NCBI GenBank assembly: GCA_963715745.1
Contig: OY970271.1
Location: 1,736,001-1,800,000 of the forward strand
Reading direction: 5' to 3'
Origin: CAWGJF01 sp963715745
GTDB lineage: Bacteria > Bacteroidota > Ignavibacteria > Ignavibacteriales > Ignavibacteriaceae
DNA length: 64,000 nt
Shown here: in pieces, positions 38,893-48,498 of the stretch
Position numbering within the stretch: the stretch's first letter is position 1
Layout: the number at the start of each line of letters is the position of its first letter
Notes under the pieces: generated by a model
The model's input: the letters and a program-made list of their open reading frames with translations, nothing else
What the model was told of the DNA's origin: nothing
Databases searched by the model: none
Position numbers and translations under genes: made by a program

Positions 38893-39414
38893 GAATCTCC
38901 TATTATTTTGAATGGTTCTACTTTTAGATTTGCAATATCTTTTTCCTTAGTTTGAACTGACCGTTCAATTATCATTATTGTTTCTGAATGAAAATATTTA
39001 TTGTTCAAAAGATTTTCAACTACATTATAAATATCATATTGAAAGAAAGGTGGATCTGCTAAAATCAAATCATAAGCTTTATTGTGGAATAAACTTGAAA
39101 ATTTCAAAGAAGACACTTTAAATATTTTACAATATTGGTCAGCTTCAAGAGATTTTATATTAATTTCCAGGTTTTTCTGAATAACAAAATTCTTTTCCAC
39201 AAAATGTATTTCTGATGAACCGCGGCTAAAACACTCAAGACCAAGTGAACCTGATCCCGCATAAAGATCCAGAACTTTTATCCCATCAAAGGATATTTTA
39301 TTGTTTAGGATATTAAACAGAGTTTCCCTCACTCTGTCAGTTGTCGGTCTAATTAAATCTGATTTAGGTACGTTAATAAATCTGCCTTTTAAAAGAACCC
39401 GAAATAATTCTCAT
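38865..39414 (-). CDS. rsmD: 16S rRNA (guanine-N2) methyltransferase RsmD, apparent frameshift
   Basis: RsmD methylates G966 of 16S rRNA. The visible frame (38865-39332) keeps the SAM site (VLDLYAGSGSLGLECFSRG), the ADPPF catalytic motif (LILADPPFF) and a normal C-terminus. It would, however, start at a GTG in the middle of the conserved N-terminal block. Upstream on the same strand another frame starts ATG (39414, or 39420) and reads MRIISGSFK. Skipping one A in the AAAA run (39387-39390) joins both parts into MRIISGSFKGRFINVPKSDL, continuing with RPTTDRVRE, the expected RsmD N-terminus. So one extra base splits the gene, either a real frameshift or a sequence error. Confidence 0.8.
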
Positions 39415-39436
39415 TCTCATAAATGTAAAATAAGAA

Positions 39437-40366
39437 TTAACCGGCAATTCTATATGCCGAACCGGCAGCAGCGGCAAATGAATTATTTAATGAATTAAAA
39501 AAGTGATTATCAGAAACAGCAGGTATTGCAGAAACGGTTTTAAAAGGATTAAAAACAACGGGTGGCTGGTTTGTGATATTTTTAATGTTGTTTACTATTT
39601 CGTTATCAACTTTTTGGCCGGATAAATAAACTCTGGATAAAATATTCCGGTTAATCTTTTTGATTCCCGAAGATTTCAATTCAGCATTAATAAAATCCAT
39701 AGCATCGGGTAAATATTCCGTCTTTAAATTATTTTGGTAAACTATTTTACCATTTGATGATAAAATCAGGGAAATAACATTGGACGAAATATTAATGCTT
39801 GCTGTAATACCATCGTATAATTTTTCGTCACTGTAAAGGACTGATCTTTCGGCAGCTATGTTTGAAGCTTCTATAAATTTTAATTGGTAATGATTTGCTG
39901 AACAAAAAATTTTAAGTATTTGAAGGAACTTTCGGGGCAGGGCAAATATTATCGCTGTATTAATATTTATAACAGGATTTTTCTCTATCTCAAGATATTG
40001 AATACCGAGGTTGTTAACATTTACAAAGGGAAATAATACTGAAAGCTCCCATCTAAATTCTTCAATCAAATCGTTGTGAACCATAGTGTTGTCATAAGGA
40101 GTTTGATAAAAGTAGAATAGCCCTGGTGGAAGAGAAAAAGAAAAAGAACCGGTTCTCAAAGTTGTTGATTGCTGAATCTTATCGAATGCACTCTGTAATT
40201 TTAAGTTTATTTCAGATTCAATTTCGGTTTCAAAATCAATTTGCTGATTAAATTGTACTTCATCAACATTTAAAATCCGGAATCGTTCTGAATATCTCTC
40301 TAATTCTACTAACTGAAATTTGCCGGGCGTAATGTTGATTCCTGCATGAATTTCAGCCGGTTCCAT
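39437..40366 (-). CDS. PilM-like actin-fold protein
   Basis: A 309-residue protein resembling the actin-like PilM family of type IV pilus/type II secretion systems. It has an N-terminal strand-turn IHAGINITPGKFQLVELER, a middle segment YQTPYDNTMVHNDLIEEFRW (near residues 90-110), and the phosphate-binding-like strand TASINISSNVISLILSSNGK near 190-208. No clear ATP-binding set can be assigned, so nucleotide binding is uncertain. It precedes a gene for a membrane protein and lies downstream of a ComEA-like gene, suggesting a link to DNA uptake or pili. Confidence 0.55.
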   Translation of the reverse strand: MEPAEIHAGINITPGKFQLVELERYSERFRILNVDEVQFNQQIDFETEIESEINLKLQSAFDKIQQSTTLRTGSFSFSLPPGLFYFYQTPYDNTMVHNDLIEEFRWELSVLFPFVNVNNLGIQYLEIEKNPVININTAIIFALPRKFLQILKIFCSANHYQLKFIEASNIAAERSVLYSDEKLYDGITASINISSNVISLILSSNGKIVYQNNLKTEYLPDAMDFINAELKSSGIKKINRNILSRVYLSGQKVDNEIVNNIKNITNQPPVVFNPFKTVSAIPAVSDNHFFNSLNNSFAAAAGSAYRIAG

Positions 40367-40376
40367 TTATTGTCGG

Positions 40377-40937
40377 TTATTCCCAGGATGCAGTGTTTTT
40401 CAATGCATCATTATGAAGATCACCAATCGTACCGTAACCATCCGGATCCTCAAGATAATATTTGGTACCGAACACAACTGTTGAATCAATTCGAACTATA
40501 TTACCTCTTCTGTTTACAACCGTATCAACAGAAGTTGTAGTATCGATTTGTAAAACATATTGTGAGTGTGTTTTTGGTGAAAATAACAGACTGTCAGCAG
40601 TAAACTCTCCTGAAGATAATTTTCTGAATGGATTTGTTGATTTTCTGGTTAATGAATCGTATCCGTTCATTACGCTATCAACATAGGGATCATTTTTAAC
40701 AAACATTACCAATCCATTAAGATCCCCGGAAAAATTTCCAAACTTCTTTTGGTAAAGGATTTCAGCTTCTTTAATATTAGTCATTCTTAATCGGGATTCA
40801 GCCTTATAATATCTTTCGGCTTCCATATATTCCTTGGGATCAATTATCGCAACTTTTATTAATATGACAGTAAGAATCGCGATTATGAGATATAAGCCCG
40901 CATGTACATACCAAGGATCGCTGCTGCCAGATTTCAT
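40377..40937 (-). CDS. Membrane-anchored protein of unknown function
   Basis: A 186-residue protein with one transmembrane helix near residues 13-32 (LYLIIAILTVILIKVAIID) and an extracytoplasmic part (EAERYYKAESRLRMTNIKEA, FGNFSGDLNGLVMFVKNDPY). No known domain was recognised. The position between PilM-like and ComEA-like genes, with short gaps, suggests a shared assembly or uptake role. It could be a PilN-like partner, but this is not supported by motifs. Confidence 0.6.
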   Translation of the reverse strand: MKSGSSDPWYVHAGLYLIIAILTVILIKVAIIDPKEYMEAERYYKAESRLRMTNIKEAEILYQKKFGNFSGDLNGLVMFVKNDPYVDSVMNGYDSLTRKSTNPFRKLSSGEFTADSLLFSPKTHSQYVLQIDTTTSVDTVVNRRGNIVRIDSTVVFGTKYYLEDPDGYGTIGDLHNDALKNTASWE

Positions 40938-40967
40938 TTCTCCTCCGGGAAAAAATTTTGATAATGT

Positions 40968-41468
40968 TTACTTAATATATAAAAACTTTTTAATTTTATT
41001 AAGCTTTGATTGCCCTATACCTTTTACTTCCAAAAGATCATCAAGAGATTTAAATCCATCTATCATTTTTCGATAAGCAATTATTTTTTCAGCAGTTTTA
41101 ATTCCGATTCCGGGCAATTTTTCAAGTTCCTCAATTTCTGCTGAATTCAGATTGATACTTCTTTCTTTTAAAGCCGGTTTTGATTCATTTTTACTATAAT
41201 CAGGTTTTGTAAGTTGTAAAACTTCTGATTTAATATCAACTTTATTTTTTGATGTTTTTTCTTCCGATAATTCCTCTAATATCTTGTTTTTATGATAATT
41301 AAAAGAACTATCTTCCTTTGAATAATCAAATGTCCTGTATTCGATTTCCGGTTTATTCTGAAAGTAATTTTTATAAATCAGTCCAACAAGAAAAATGAAT
41401 GCAAGGAAAAGTAAAACCCGGATTTCCGTAGAAGTAAATCCTATTTTCCTGGATAATTTATTTATCAT
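40968..41468 (-). CDS. ComEA-like helix-hairpin-helix DNA-binding protein
   Basis: A 166-residue protein with an N-terminal transmembrane anchor (VLLFLAFIFLVGLIYKNYF) and a C-terminal pair of helix-hairpin-helix motifs (INLNSAEIEELEKLPGIGIK and VKGIGQSKLNKIKKFL). This is the layout of the ComEA competence proteins that bind incoming double-stranded DNA outside the membrane. It is separated from dnaJ by about 75 bp on the same strand. Confidence 0.85.
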   Translation of the reverse strand: MINKLSRKIGFTSTEIRVLLFLAFIFLVGLIYKNYFQNKPEIEYRTFDYSKEDSSFNYHKNKILEELSEEKTSKNKVDIKSEVLQLTKPDYSKNESKPALKERSINLNSAEIEELEKLPGIGIKTAEKIIAYRKMIDGFKSLDDLLEVKGIGQSKLNKIKKFLYIK

Positions 41469-41542
41469 TTCAACCGATTAGGGAATACTGTTGATTAACT
41501 TAATGATTGAAAAACTGGAAGGCAAATGAATAAATAGCGAAT

Positions 41543-42691
41543 TTAAAGTCCAAATTTCTGAAAGAAATTTTTATCATCATTACCGGGTAAACTTTTGAAA
41601 TTCGGTAATTCCTCAAGCTCCTTCAATAACTGTTTTTCTTTAGCGGTTAATTTCTTCGGAACAGAAATGTTAACCTGTACGAGCTGGTCTCCTGCGCCTG
41701 ATGAATTAAGATGCCTGATTCCTTTCCCGGTCATTTTTAACATTTTCCCGGGAGGTGTTCCTGGCTCAATTTTAAGCATAGCTTTTCCTGTTAGAGTTGG
41801 CACCTCAACCTCAGTTCCCAAAACAGCACCCGGAAATGAAATGTTTAACAGATAAATAATGTCATCAGCTTCCCGGATAAAGTGTTTATGTTTTTCTTCT
41901 TTGAATACCACCATTATATCACCTGACGAACCGCCTCTTTTACCAGCATTACCTTCGCCTCTAAGAGTCATATAATTGCCTTCCTGAACACCGGCAGGAA
42001 CATCAACTTTTACTGTAACCTCATCCTGGACACGTCCATCACCCATACATTTTTTACATGGTGTGTCAACCACAGTTCCTTCTCCTCCGCAATTGTTGCA
42101 GGTCGTTATATTTACAAACTGACCAAAAACAGAACGGGAAACAGTTCTCATTTCACCAGTGCCCTGACACACAGGACATGATTTTAATGAAGTACCTGCC
42201 TGTGCACCGGTTCCACCGCACTCAGAACACTTTACCTGTTTTTTTATCTTTATTTTTTTATTTACGCCGGTCGCAATTTCTTCAAGTGTTAATTTCAAGG
42301 TTACGCGAAGATCAGAACCCGGTGTACCAGTTCCTCTTCTTGATCTGCTCCTACCACTACTGCTTCCAAAAAAATCATCAAAGATTGATGAGCCGCCAAA
42401 AATATCAGAGAAGTGCGAAAAGATATCATTGATGTTAGAAAACCCTTCAGTTCCAAAACCACTTCCGCGAATACCTTCGTGCCCGAACCGGTCATATCTT
42501 GCTTTCTTATCATCGTGACTCAGAATTTCATATGCTTCTGCTGCTTCTTTAAATTTCTCTTCAGCCTCTTTATCACCAGGATTTCGATCAGGATGGTACT
42601 GCATTGCCATTTTCCTGTAGGCTTTTTTTATTTCCTCTTTAGAAGAATTCCTGTCAACGCCAAGTACTTCGTAATAATCTCTTTTTGCCAT
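41543..42691 (-). CDS. dnaJ: Chaperone DnaJ
   Basis: A 382-residue full-length DnaJ. The N-terminal J domain has the HPD motif (YHPDRNPGD). A Gly/Phe-rich linker follows. The four zinc-finger repeats are visible: CSECGGTG, CPVCQGTG, CNNCGGEG and CKKCMGDG. The C-terminal substrate domain follows. It stimulates DnaK ATPase and delivers unfolded proteins. It starts 6 bp after grpE in the hrcA-grpE-dnaJ heat-shock operon. dnaK itself is not in the window. Confidence 0.97.
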   Translation of the reverse strand: MAKRDYYEVLGVDRNSSKEEIKKAYRKMAMQYHPDRNPGDKEAEEKFKEAAEAYEILSHDDKKARYDRFGHEGIRGSGFGTEGFSNINDIFSHFSDIFGGSSIFDDFFGSSSGRSRSRRGTGTPGSDLRVTLKLTLEEIATGVNKKIKIKKQVKCSECGGTGAQAGTSLKSCPVCQGTGEMRTVSRSVFGQFVNITTCNNCGGEGTVVDTPCKKCMGDGRVQDEVTVKVDVPAGVQEGNYMTLRGEGNAGKRGGSSGDIMVVFKEEKHKHFIREADDIIYLLNISFPGAVLGTEVEVPTLTGKAMLKIEPGTPPGKMLKMTGKGIRHLNSSGAGDQLVQVNISVPKKLTAKEKQLLKELEELPNFKSLPGNDDKNFFQKFGL

Positions 42692-42697
42692 ATTGAT

Positions 42698-43342
42698 TTA
42701 TTCGTTTCCACTTTTTGATTCATTATTTTTTTCTTCCGATGATTCACCTGAAGACTCTTCACTTACAATAACTTTGGCGTGACGTATAACCTTATCCTTA
42801 TAAATGTATCCTGTTTCAACCTCCTGCAGAACAGTATGAGGCGGAACAGAATCATCTTTTTGCTGCATTAAAGCATCATGCTGATCAACATTAAATGGTT
42901 TTCCAACAGAATCCATTTTTTGAACGCTTGCTTCTTTTAAAATCTTAATAAATTTATCATAAACAAGTTTGATTCCATTTTTTATTGCATTGATGTCTTC
43001 TGCATCTTTAATGTGCGACAGAGATCTTTCAAAATCATCAATAACAGGAAGCAGTTTTATAATGAATCCTTCAGCAGCATAGTTTAATAAATTCAACTGG
43101 TCGTTTTCAGTTCTTCTTTTATAATTTTCAAACTCTGCCACTTTTCTAAGTAGCCTATCATTAAGCTGTTTAACCTGTTCTGACAATTCAGAAATTTTTG
43201 CTTCGTATGATTTTGTTATTTCATCATCAGCTGATTCAATAGTTTCATTTTCTGATTCTATTTGATCAGCATTTAATTCATCAGAGTTTATCTGATTTTG
43301 TTCTTCATTTATTTCATTATTATTTTTTTTGTCTTTAGACAT
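42698..43342 (-). CDS. grpE: Nucleotide exchange factor GrpE
   Basis: A 214-residue protein with a disordered acidic N-terminus, a long coiled coil (SYEAKISELSEQVKQLNDRLL) and the GrpE beta domain (VGKPFNVDQHDALMQQ, TGYIYKDKVIRHAKVIVS). It releases ADP from DnaK. It lies 16 bp after hrcA and 6 bp before dnaJ on the same strand. Confidence 0.95.
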   Translation of the reverse strand: MSKDKKNNNEINEEQNQINSDELNADQIESENETIESADDEITKSYEAKISELSEQVKQLNDRLLRKVAEFENYKRRTENDQLNLLNYAAEGFIIKLLPVIDDFERSLSHIKDAEDINAIKNGIKLVYDKFIKILKEASVQKMDSVGKPFNVDQHDALMQQKDDSVPPHTVLQEVETGYIYKDKVIRHAKVIVSEESSGESSEEKNNESKSGNE

Positions 43343-43358
43343 TCGTTACTTATCCTCC

Positions 43359-44408
43359 TTATTTAATCGGGTTTGTTAAATATTCTGATAACATTTTAGC
43401 CATATAATCTACAATGGCAACTATTTTTGAATATTCCATTCTTTTTGGACCAATTATTCCGAGTGTTCCCTGAGTTTCCCCAAAGCTGTACTCTTTACTT
43501 ATAAAACTATAATCCTGCAATTTCTTCTCTTTATTTTCACTTCCGATTGAGATATAAATATCATCGGTTGCATTTTCACCTGACTTTTCCATAATATGAA
43601 TGATGATATCTTTATCTTCAATCATCTCAATTACACTTTGGAAATTTTCCGGGTTCTCAAATTCAGGATGATGAATAATATTTTTTGCACCTGTAACAAT
43701 AACTCTGTCCGATTTTATTTCATCTTTAAAAATTTTATCTACAGAATCTATAAATAACCTGATTACCGGTTTTTGATTCTCATCAACATCCCGGAACCTA
43801 TCTGAGAAAGTATTTCTAATCTCTTTAAATGTTAAGCCGCTCAATCTTTCATTTAAAAGAATCTGAACTGGCTCAAGCTGTGATTCTTTTATCCCAGAAT
43901 CCATTTCAAGAGTGATTGTTTTTACTAATCCTGATTTAATACTAATCACAACCATAATTCTTGTTGAGCTTATGCTCACAATTTGCAGCCTTTCAAAAAT
44001 TCCGGAATCGAGATTAGGATAAGAAACACAAGCAAGCTGCCTGGTAATTGAGCTAAGTAATTTTCCTGCAAGTTTTACCATCTCATCGGTATCAGGTCTA
44101 TCATTCACGAAGCTGCTTTCTATCAACTCTTTTTCACGGCTCCGCAATTTTTGAATGCTCATAAGTGAATCAACATAAAAACGGTAGCCTTTATCAGTCG
44201 GAATTCGTCCCGCAGAAGTATGCGGATGATTAATAAATCCGCTTTCTTCAAGATCGGACATAATATTTCTTACAGTAGCCGGAGACACACCAATATCATA
44301 TTTTTTTGCAATATTTCTTGAACCAACAGGAGACGCTGTTAAAATGAACTGCTGAATTATATACCGAAGTATGTTTTTCTCTCTGTCGTTCAACTGATCG
44401 TGTAACAT
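43359..44408 (-). CDS. hrcA: Heat-inducible transcription repressor HrcA
   Basis: A 349-residue repressor. The N-terminal winged helix (LNDREKNILRYIIQQFILTA, SPATVRNIMSDLEESGFI) and the HTSAGRIPTDKGYRFYVD segment are diagnostic of HrcA. HrcA normally represses heat-shock genes by binding CIRCE inverted repeats. No CIRCE-type repeat was seen in the 247 bp upstream of the operon, so either the site is degenerate or control is elsewhere. Confidence 0.95.
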   Translation of the reverse strand: MLHDQLNDREKNILRYIIQQFILTASPVGSRNIAKKYDIGVSPATVRNIMSDLEESGFINHPHTSAGRIPTDKGYRFYVDSLMSIQKLRSREKELIESSFVNDRPDTDEMVKLAGKLLSSITRQLACVSYPNLDSGIFERLQIVSISSTRIMVVISIKSGLVKTITLEMDSGIKESQLEPVQILLNERLSGLTFKEIRNTFSDRFRDVDENQKPVIRLFIDSVDKIFKDEIKSDRVIVTGAKNIIHHPEFENPENFQSVIEMIEDKDIIIHIMEKSGENATDDIYISIGSENKEKKLQDYSFISKEYSFGETQGTLGIIGPKRMEYSKIVAIVDYMAKMLSEYLTNPIK

Positions 44409-44673
44409 TTTCTTCTAAAGTCTTAATAAATAATCGTTTTCAAGGATGCAAATATATCAATTTCTGCAAAAATGTTAAGTGTAAAAGAGATATACATCAC
44501 TTCATTTTCTTCAATAAAATTAAATCTGTTTGGTTTATGATGCTAATTTTCAAATTTTGTTTCCGGGACAATCATATTACAAAAATAGTATCATTTATTC
44601 TTTGCTAAAGAAAAGCATTTATGGTAAATTTTGTTTGAGGGTAAAATAATCTAATTTGGTGGAGATTTTTTAT

Positions 44674-45669
44674 TTGAACGATGCATACAAGTCGGCAGGA
44701 GTTGATATAAATGCTGGTGAAGAGGCTGTAAATCGCATAAAAGAGTTAGCCCGATCCACATTTAACAAAAATGTTTTGGCTGATATAGGACATTTCGGCG
44801 CTTTTTATCAACCCGATCTTTCGGGATATAAAGAGCCTGTTTTTGTCTCCAGTGTTGATGGAGTTGGTACAAAGCTTAAAATTGCTTTTCAATCCGGTAA
44901 ACACAACTCTATCGGGCAGGATCTGGTTAACCATTGTGTAAATGATATAGCAGTTTGTGGAGCTGAACCTCTTTATTTTATGGATTATCTTTCTCTGGCA
45001 AAACTTGATCCCAAAGTTTTATCATCTATTATCGAAGGCTTTTCAATTGCCTGTGTTCAGAACGGTTGTGCATTAATTGGCGGTGAAACTGCAGAAATGC
45101 CGGGATTCTATAATGCAGGGGAATATGATATTGCCGGAATGATTGTAGGCATTGTAGAAAAGAAAGATATAATTGATGGAAAAAACATTGAACCCGGTGA
45201 CTTGTTAATTGGTATCCCTTCCAATGGTTTACATACAAACGGTTATTCATTGGCGAGAAAAGTTTTGCTTGAAAAATTTTCGCTTGATGAACATGTCGAA
45301 TCACTAAACAAAAAACTTTCCGAAGAACTTCTCAGGATTCATAAATCATATCTTTCGTTAATAAAAAGTTTAAAAGAAAGTGTTGACGTAAAAGGATTTG
45401 CCCATATAACAGGCGGCGGTATATTTGGAAATACAAACAGGATTATACCAAAAGGGTTTTCAATAAAAATTCATTGGGGAAACTGGGAAATTCCCCCTAT
45501 ATTTAAACTCATTCAGGACACAGGGGAAATCAGCAATGAAGAAATGCGGCAGGTATTTAATATGGGAATTGGTCTGGTAGTAATTGTACCGCGCAAACAG
45601 GAAGAGTTAACTTCACAGATTATTCTGGAAAACAGGGAACACCCTCTGGTCCTTGGTGAAATAGAATAA
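44674..45669 (+). CDS. purM: Phosphoribosylformylglycinamidine cyclo-ligase
   Basis: This is AIR synthase, the fifth step of de novo purine synthesis. The start is placed at TTG 44674 because GGTGGAG lies 9 bp upstream and the protein then begins MNDAYKSAGVDINAGEEA, as in the family. Signature segments are SSVDGVGTKLKIAFQ, CVNDIAVCGAEPLYFMDY, GGETAEMPGFY and FAHITGGGIFGNTNRIIP. The length is about 331 residues. It is followed in 21 bp by the TatD fusion gene. Confidence 0.94.
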   Translation: MNDAYKSAGVDINAGEEAVNRIKELARSTFNKNVLADIGHFGAFYQPDLSGYKEPVFVSSVDGVGTKLKIAFQSGKHNSIGQDLVNHCVNDIAVCGAEPLYFMDYLSLAKLDPKVLSSIIEGFSIACVQNGCALIGGETAEMPGFYNAGEYDIAGMIVGIVEKKDIIDGKNIEPGDLLIGIPSNGLHTNGYSLARKVLLEKFSLDEHVESLNKKLSEELLRIHKSYLSLIKSLKESVDVKGFAHITGGGIFGNTNRIIPKGFSIKIHWGNWEIPPIFKLIQDTGEISNEEMRQVFNMGIGLVVIVPRKQEELTSQIILENREHPLVLGEIE

Positions 45670-45690
45670 ATTATTCCTAAAGATTTTATT

Positions 45691-47052
45691 ATGTTCATCG
45701 ATACACACGCACATCTTTTTTTTCATAATTTTGAGAGCGATCTTGACCAGGTAATAAATAATGCCAGGAAAAACGGGATCAGCTATATTATTGTTCCTGC
45801 CACTGATTTAAAAACTGCAGAAGATGTTATTAAGCTTACAGAAAAGTACGATCTGATTTATGGAGCAGTTGGTGTTCATCCACACGATACAAAAGATTGG
45901 GATGATTCTTATATATCTAAGCTGGAAAAGCTTGCTGGAAATAAAAAGATAATTGCTATTGGTGAAATTGGTTTAGATTATTATTACGACTACTCACCAA
46001 GCAATAAACAAATCGAAGCATTCAAAGCACAAATTGAACTTGCATTAAAATTAGATTTACCAATCATAGTACACAATCGTGACTCCGATAAAGATATGAT
46101 GGAAATTATCGGAAGCTATTGTTCAAGAGGGTTGAAAGCACACTTCCATTGTTTTAATGGATCAATAGAAGATGCGATGGAACTAATTGGAATGAATCAC
46201 ATGGTTTCATTTACAGGTAACATAACATTTAAAAAATCGGATGCTCTGAGAAAAATTGCTGAACAGGTTCCGATGGATCATTTGCTTATTGAAACTGATT
46301 CACCTTTTATGACTCCGGAACCGCATCGGGGCAAAAGAAATGAACCTGCAAATGTAAAACTAGTTGCAGAAAAACTTGCGGAATTGCATAACATCAGGAT
46401 TACTGACGTAGCAAGGATTACATCTTATAATGCTTTCAGGTTATATGGTATCGGTGATGATACCGAAAAAGTTTTTACTTATAAGCTGGGAAATTCATTA
46501 TATATTAATGTAACCAACAGGTGCAATTCCAAGTGTGTCTTCTGCAAAAGAAAAGGCAATCCTGTTCTTCAGGGATATAATTTGAAAATGAACAAGAACG
46601 AAGAACCTGATGCAGTCGCTTATATAAAGGAAATTGGTGACCCTAAAAAATATAAAGAAATTGTGTTCTGCGGTTTCGGGGAACCGACAATTCGCTGGGA
46701 TGTAGTGAAAGCTGTTGCAAAATATGTAAAGAAAAACGGAGGGCGCACCAGGTTAAACACCAACGGGCATGGAAACTATATTAATAAAAAGGATATTACT
46801 CCCGAATTCAAAAATGTAATTGATGTTGTTTCCATTTCATTAAATTCTGTTGAGCCGAGACAGTATTCCCAGATTACGGGACTTGAAACAAGAATGTTTA
46901 ACGAAATGATAATGTTTGCAACTGAAGTGCGTCCAATGGTAGAAAAAGTTGTAATGAGTATTGTATCCCTTAAAGATGTTGAAATAGAAAAAGCAAGAAA
47001 GCTTGTTGAAGAAAAAATTGGTGCCGAATTCAGAGTGCGGGATTATTTTTAA
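45691..47052 (+). CDS. TatD-family metallohydrolase fused to a TatD-linked radical SAM domain
   Basis: A 453-residue two-domain protein. Residues 1-255 are a TatD-type metal-dependent deoxyribonuclease/hydrolase: HxH near 6-8 (FIDTHAHLFF), GEIGLDYYYD near 91, HFHCF near 151 and LLIETDSPFMTPEPHRG near 198. Residues about 265-453 are a radical SAM domain with the CxxxCxxC cluster motif (C278, C282, C285 in RCNSKCVFCKRK), then FCGFGEPT. A separate TatD-linked radical SAM family is known as a neighbour of TatD; here the two are in one polypeptide. Substrates are unknown. Confidence 0.87.
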   Translation: MFIDTHAHLFFHNFESDLDQVINNARKNGISYIIVPATDLKTAEDVIKLTEKYDLIYGAVGVHPHDTKDWDDSYISKLEKLAGNKKIIAIGEIGLDYYYDYSPSNKQIEAFKAQIELALKLDLPIIVHNRDSDKDMMEIIGSYCSRGLKAHFHCFNGSIEDAMELIGMNHMVSFTGNITFKKSDALRKIAEQVPMDHLLIETDSPFMTPEPHRGKRNEPANVKLVAEKLAELHNIRITDVARITSYNAFRLYGIGDDTEKVFTYKLGNSLYINVTNRCNSKCVFCKRKGNPVLQGYNLKMNKNEEPDAVAYIKEIGDPKKYKEIVFCGFGEPTIRWDVVKAVAKYVKKNGGRTRLNTNGHGNYINKKDITPEFKNVIDVVSISLNSVEPRQYSQITGLETRMFNEMIMFATEVRPMVEKVVMSIVSLKDVEIEKARKLVEEKIGAEFRVRDYF

Positions 47053-47055
47053 TAA

Positions 47056-48498
47056 ATGTATTTCTTCCGGATAACAACCCAACTTATTTTCTTTGTTGTA
47101 ATTTATTCCCAGTTAATTTTTTCGCAGGAAAAATTAATTGGCAGGATAAACAATATCCTTGCTGACAGTTTTTTTACACGAACTTTAATTGCAATTGATA
47201 TTTATGATTTAACTGATCAGAAAAGTTTATTTAAGAAAAATGAAAAGCTGTTGCTTACACCTGCATCCAATCAAAAAATATTAACTACTTGCGCAGCACT
47301 TCAATTTCTTGGAACGTATTATAAATTTGAAACAAGATTGTTTCATACAGGAATAATTGATAATGGAATACTCTATGGTGACTTATTTATAGTTGGCGGA
47401 TTCGATCCTATGTTTACATATTCTGACCTGGATTCCTTACTAAAACCGTTAAAAGAATTAGGAATAAAAAAAATAACCGGAAAAGTCTGCGGAGATGTTT
47501 CTCTTAAAGATTCTTTGTACTGGGGAAAAGGCTGGATGTGGGATGATAATCCTGATCCGACTGCTGTTTACCTCAGTTCATTAAATATAAATGAAAACTC
47601 TGTTGAAGTCTTTATTGAGGGAACTGAAATTGATTCACCTGCTGTTGTAAATCTGGATATGCCGGAGGGATATTTTAAAATTATTAACAAATCAAAAACG
47701 GTGAAAAAAAATAATGATGATGAAGAATTTGAAGTGAACAGGGACTGGATGAATAATCCAAAAAATATTTTAGTTGATGGGTCAGTTCCTTTAGGAAAAC
47801 AATATGATGAAAAAGAATCTACCGAAAAAATAAATATTGAAAATCCGGCTGAATATTTTTTGTTTCTCGTAACTCAAAAACTAAAAGAGATGAGGATTCA
47901 ATGTGACGGAAAATATGAGATTGAAAAGCTGCCCGGAAATTCTGTTTATCTTAATTCAATTTATCGTCCAATTGACAGTGTGGTAGTTTATACTAATAAA
48001 GAAAGTGATAACCTCGGTGCAGAAATGTTATTGTATACTCTTGCACTAAATGATTCTTCAGCATTAGCCACAAGAGAAAACGGACTCGAAGCAGTAAGCA
48101 GGTTTATTGATTCATTAGGATTTAAGTCTGAAAATTATTCGATTGCTGATGGTTCGGGTGTTTCTCGATACAATCTTGTTTCTGCTGAATTACTGGCAGA
48201 ATGTTTGAAGTATTTCTATTACAGAAACCCTGGCTTATTTAATCTTCTTTATTCATCGTTCCCGATTGGCGGAGTTGATGGCACTCTTGAAAAAAGGTTT
48301 ATCAATACAAAATCCTACAATAATATCCACGCAAAAACGGGAACACTTTCAGGTGTGAGTGCTCTTTCAGGATATATCACTTCTGCAAACCAGCATATGC
48401 TTGCATTCTCAATATTATTAGAGAACTATACCGAAAAATCAAAGTATGCGAGAACATTTATTGATAGAATTTGTGAGCTGCTGGCAGAATACAAATGA
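47056..48498 (+). CDS. dacB: D-alanyl-D-alanine carboxypeptidase/endopeptidase (PBP4 type)
   Basis: A 480-residue class C penicillin-binding protein that trims peptidoglycan peptides in the periplasm. It has an N-terminal signal (LIFFVVIYSQLIFSQ). The serine motif SxxK is in LTPASNQKILTT, the second motif is SDNLGAEM and the KTG motif is in HAKTGTLSGVSALSG. The domain inserted between the first and second motifs is typical of PBP4. Its stop overlaps the prmA start by 4 bp. Confidence 0.92.
   Translation: MYFFRITTQLIFFVVIYSQLIFSQEKLIGRINNILADSFFTRTLIAIDIYDLTDQKSLFKKNEKLLLTPASNQKILTTCAALQFLGTYYKFETRLFHTGIIDNGILYGDLFIVGGFDPMFTYSDLDSLLKPLKELGIKKITGKVCGDVSLKDSLYWGKGWMWDDNPDPTAVYLSSLNINENSVEVFIEGTEIDSPAVVNLDMPEGYFKIINKSKTVKKNNDDEEFEVNRDWMNNPKNILVDGSVPLGKQYDEKESTEKINIENPAEYFLFLVTQKLKEMRIQCDGKYEIEKLPGNSVYLNSIYRPIDSVVVYTNKESDNLGAEMLLYTLALNDSSALATRENGLEAVSRFIDSLGFKSENYSIADGSGVSRYNLVSAELLAECLKYFYYRNPGLFNLLYSSFPIGGVDGTLEKRFINTKSYNNIHAKTGTLSGVSALSGYITSANQHMLAFSILLENYTEKSKYARTFIDRICELLAEYK

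Noticed and set aside
44409..44655. CIRCE operator upstream of hrcA-grpE-dnaJ
   Set aside because: No TTAGCACTC-N9-GAGTGCTAA type inverted repeat could be found in this stretch.
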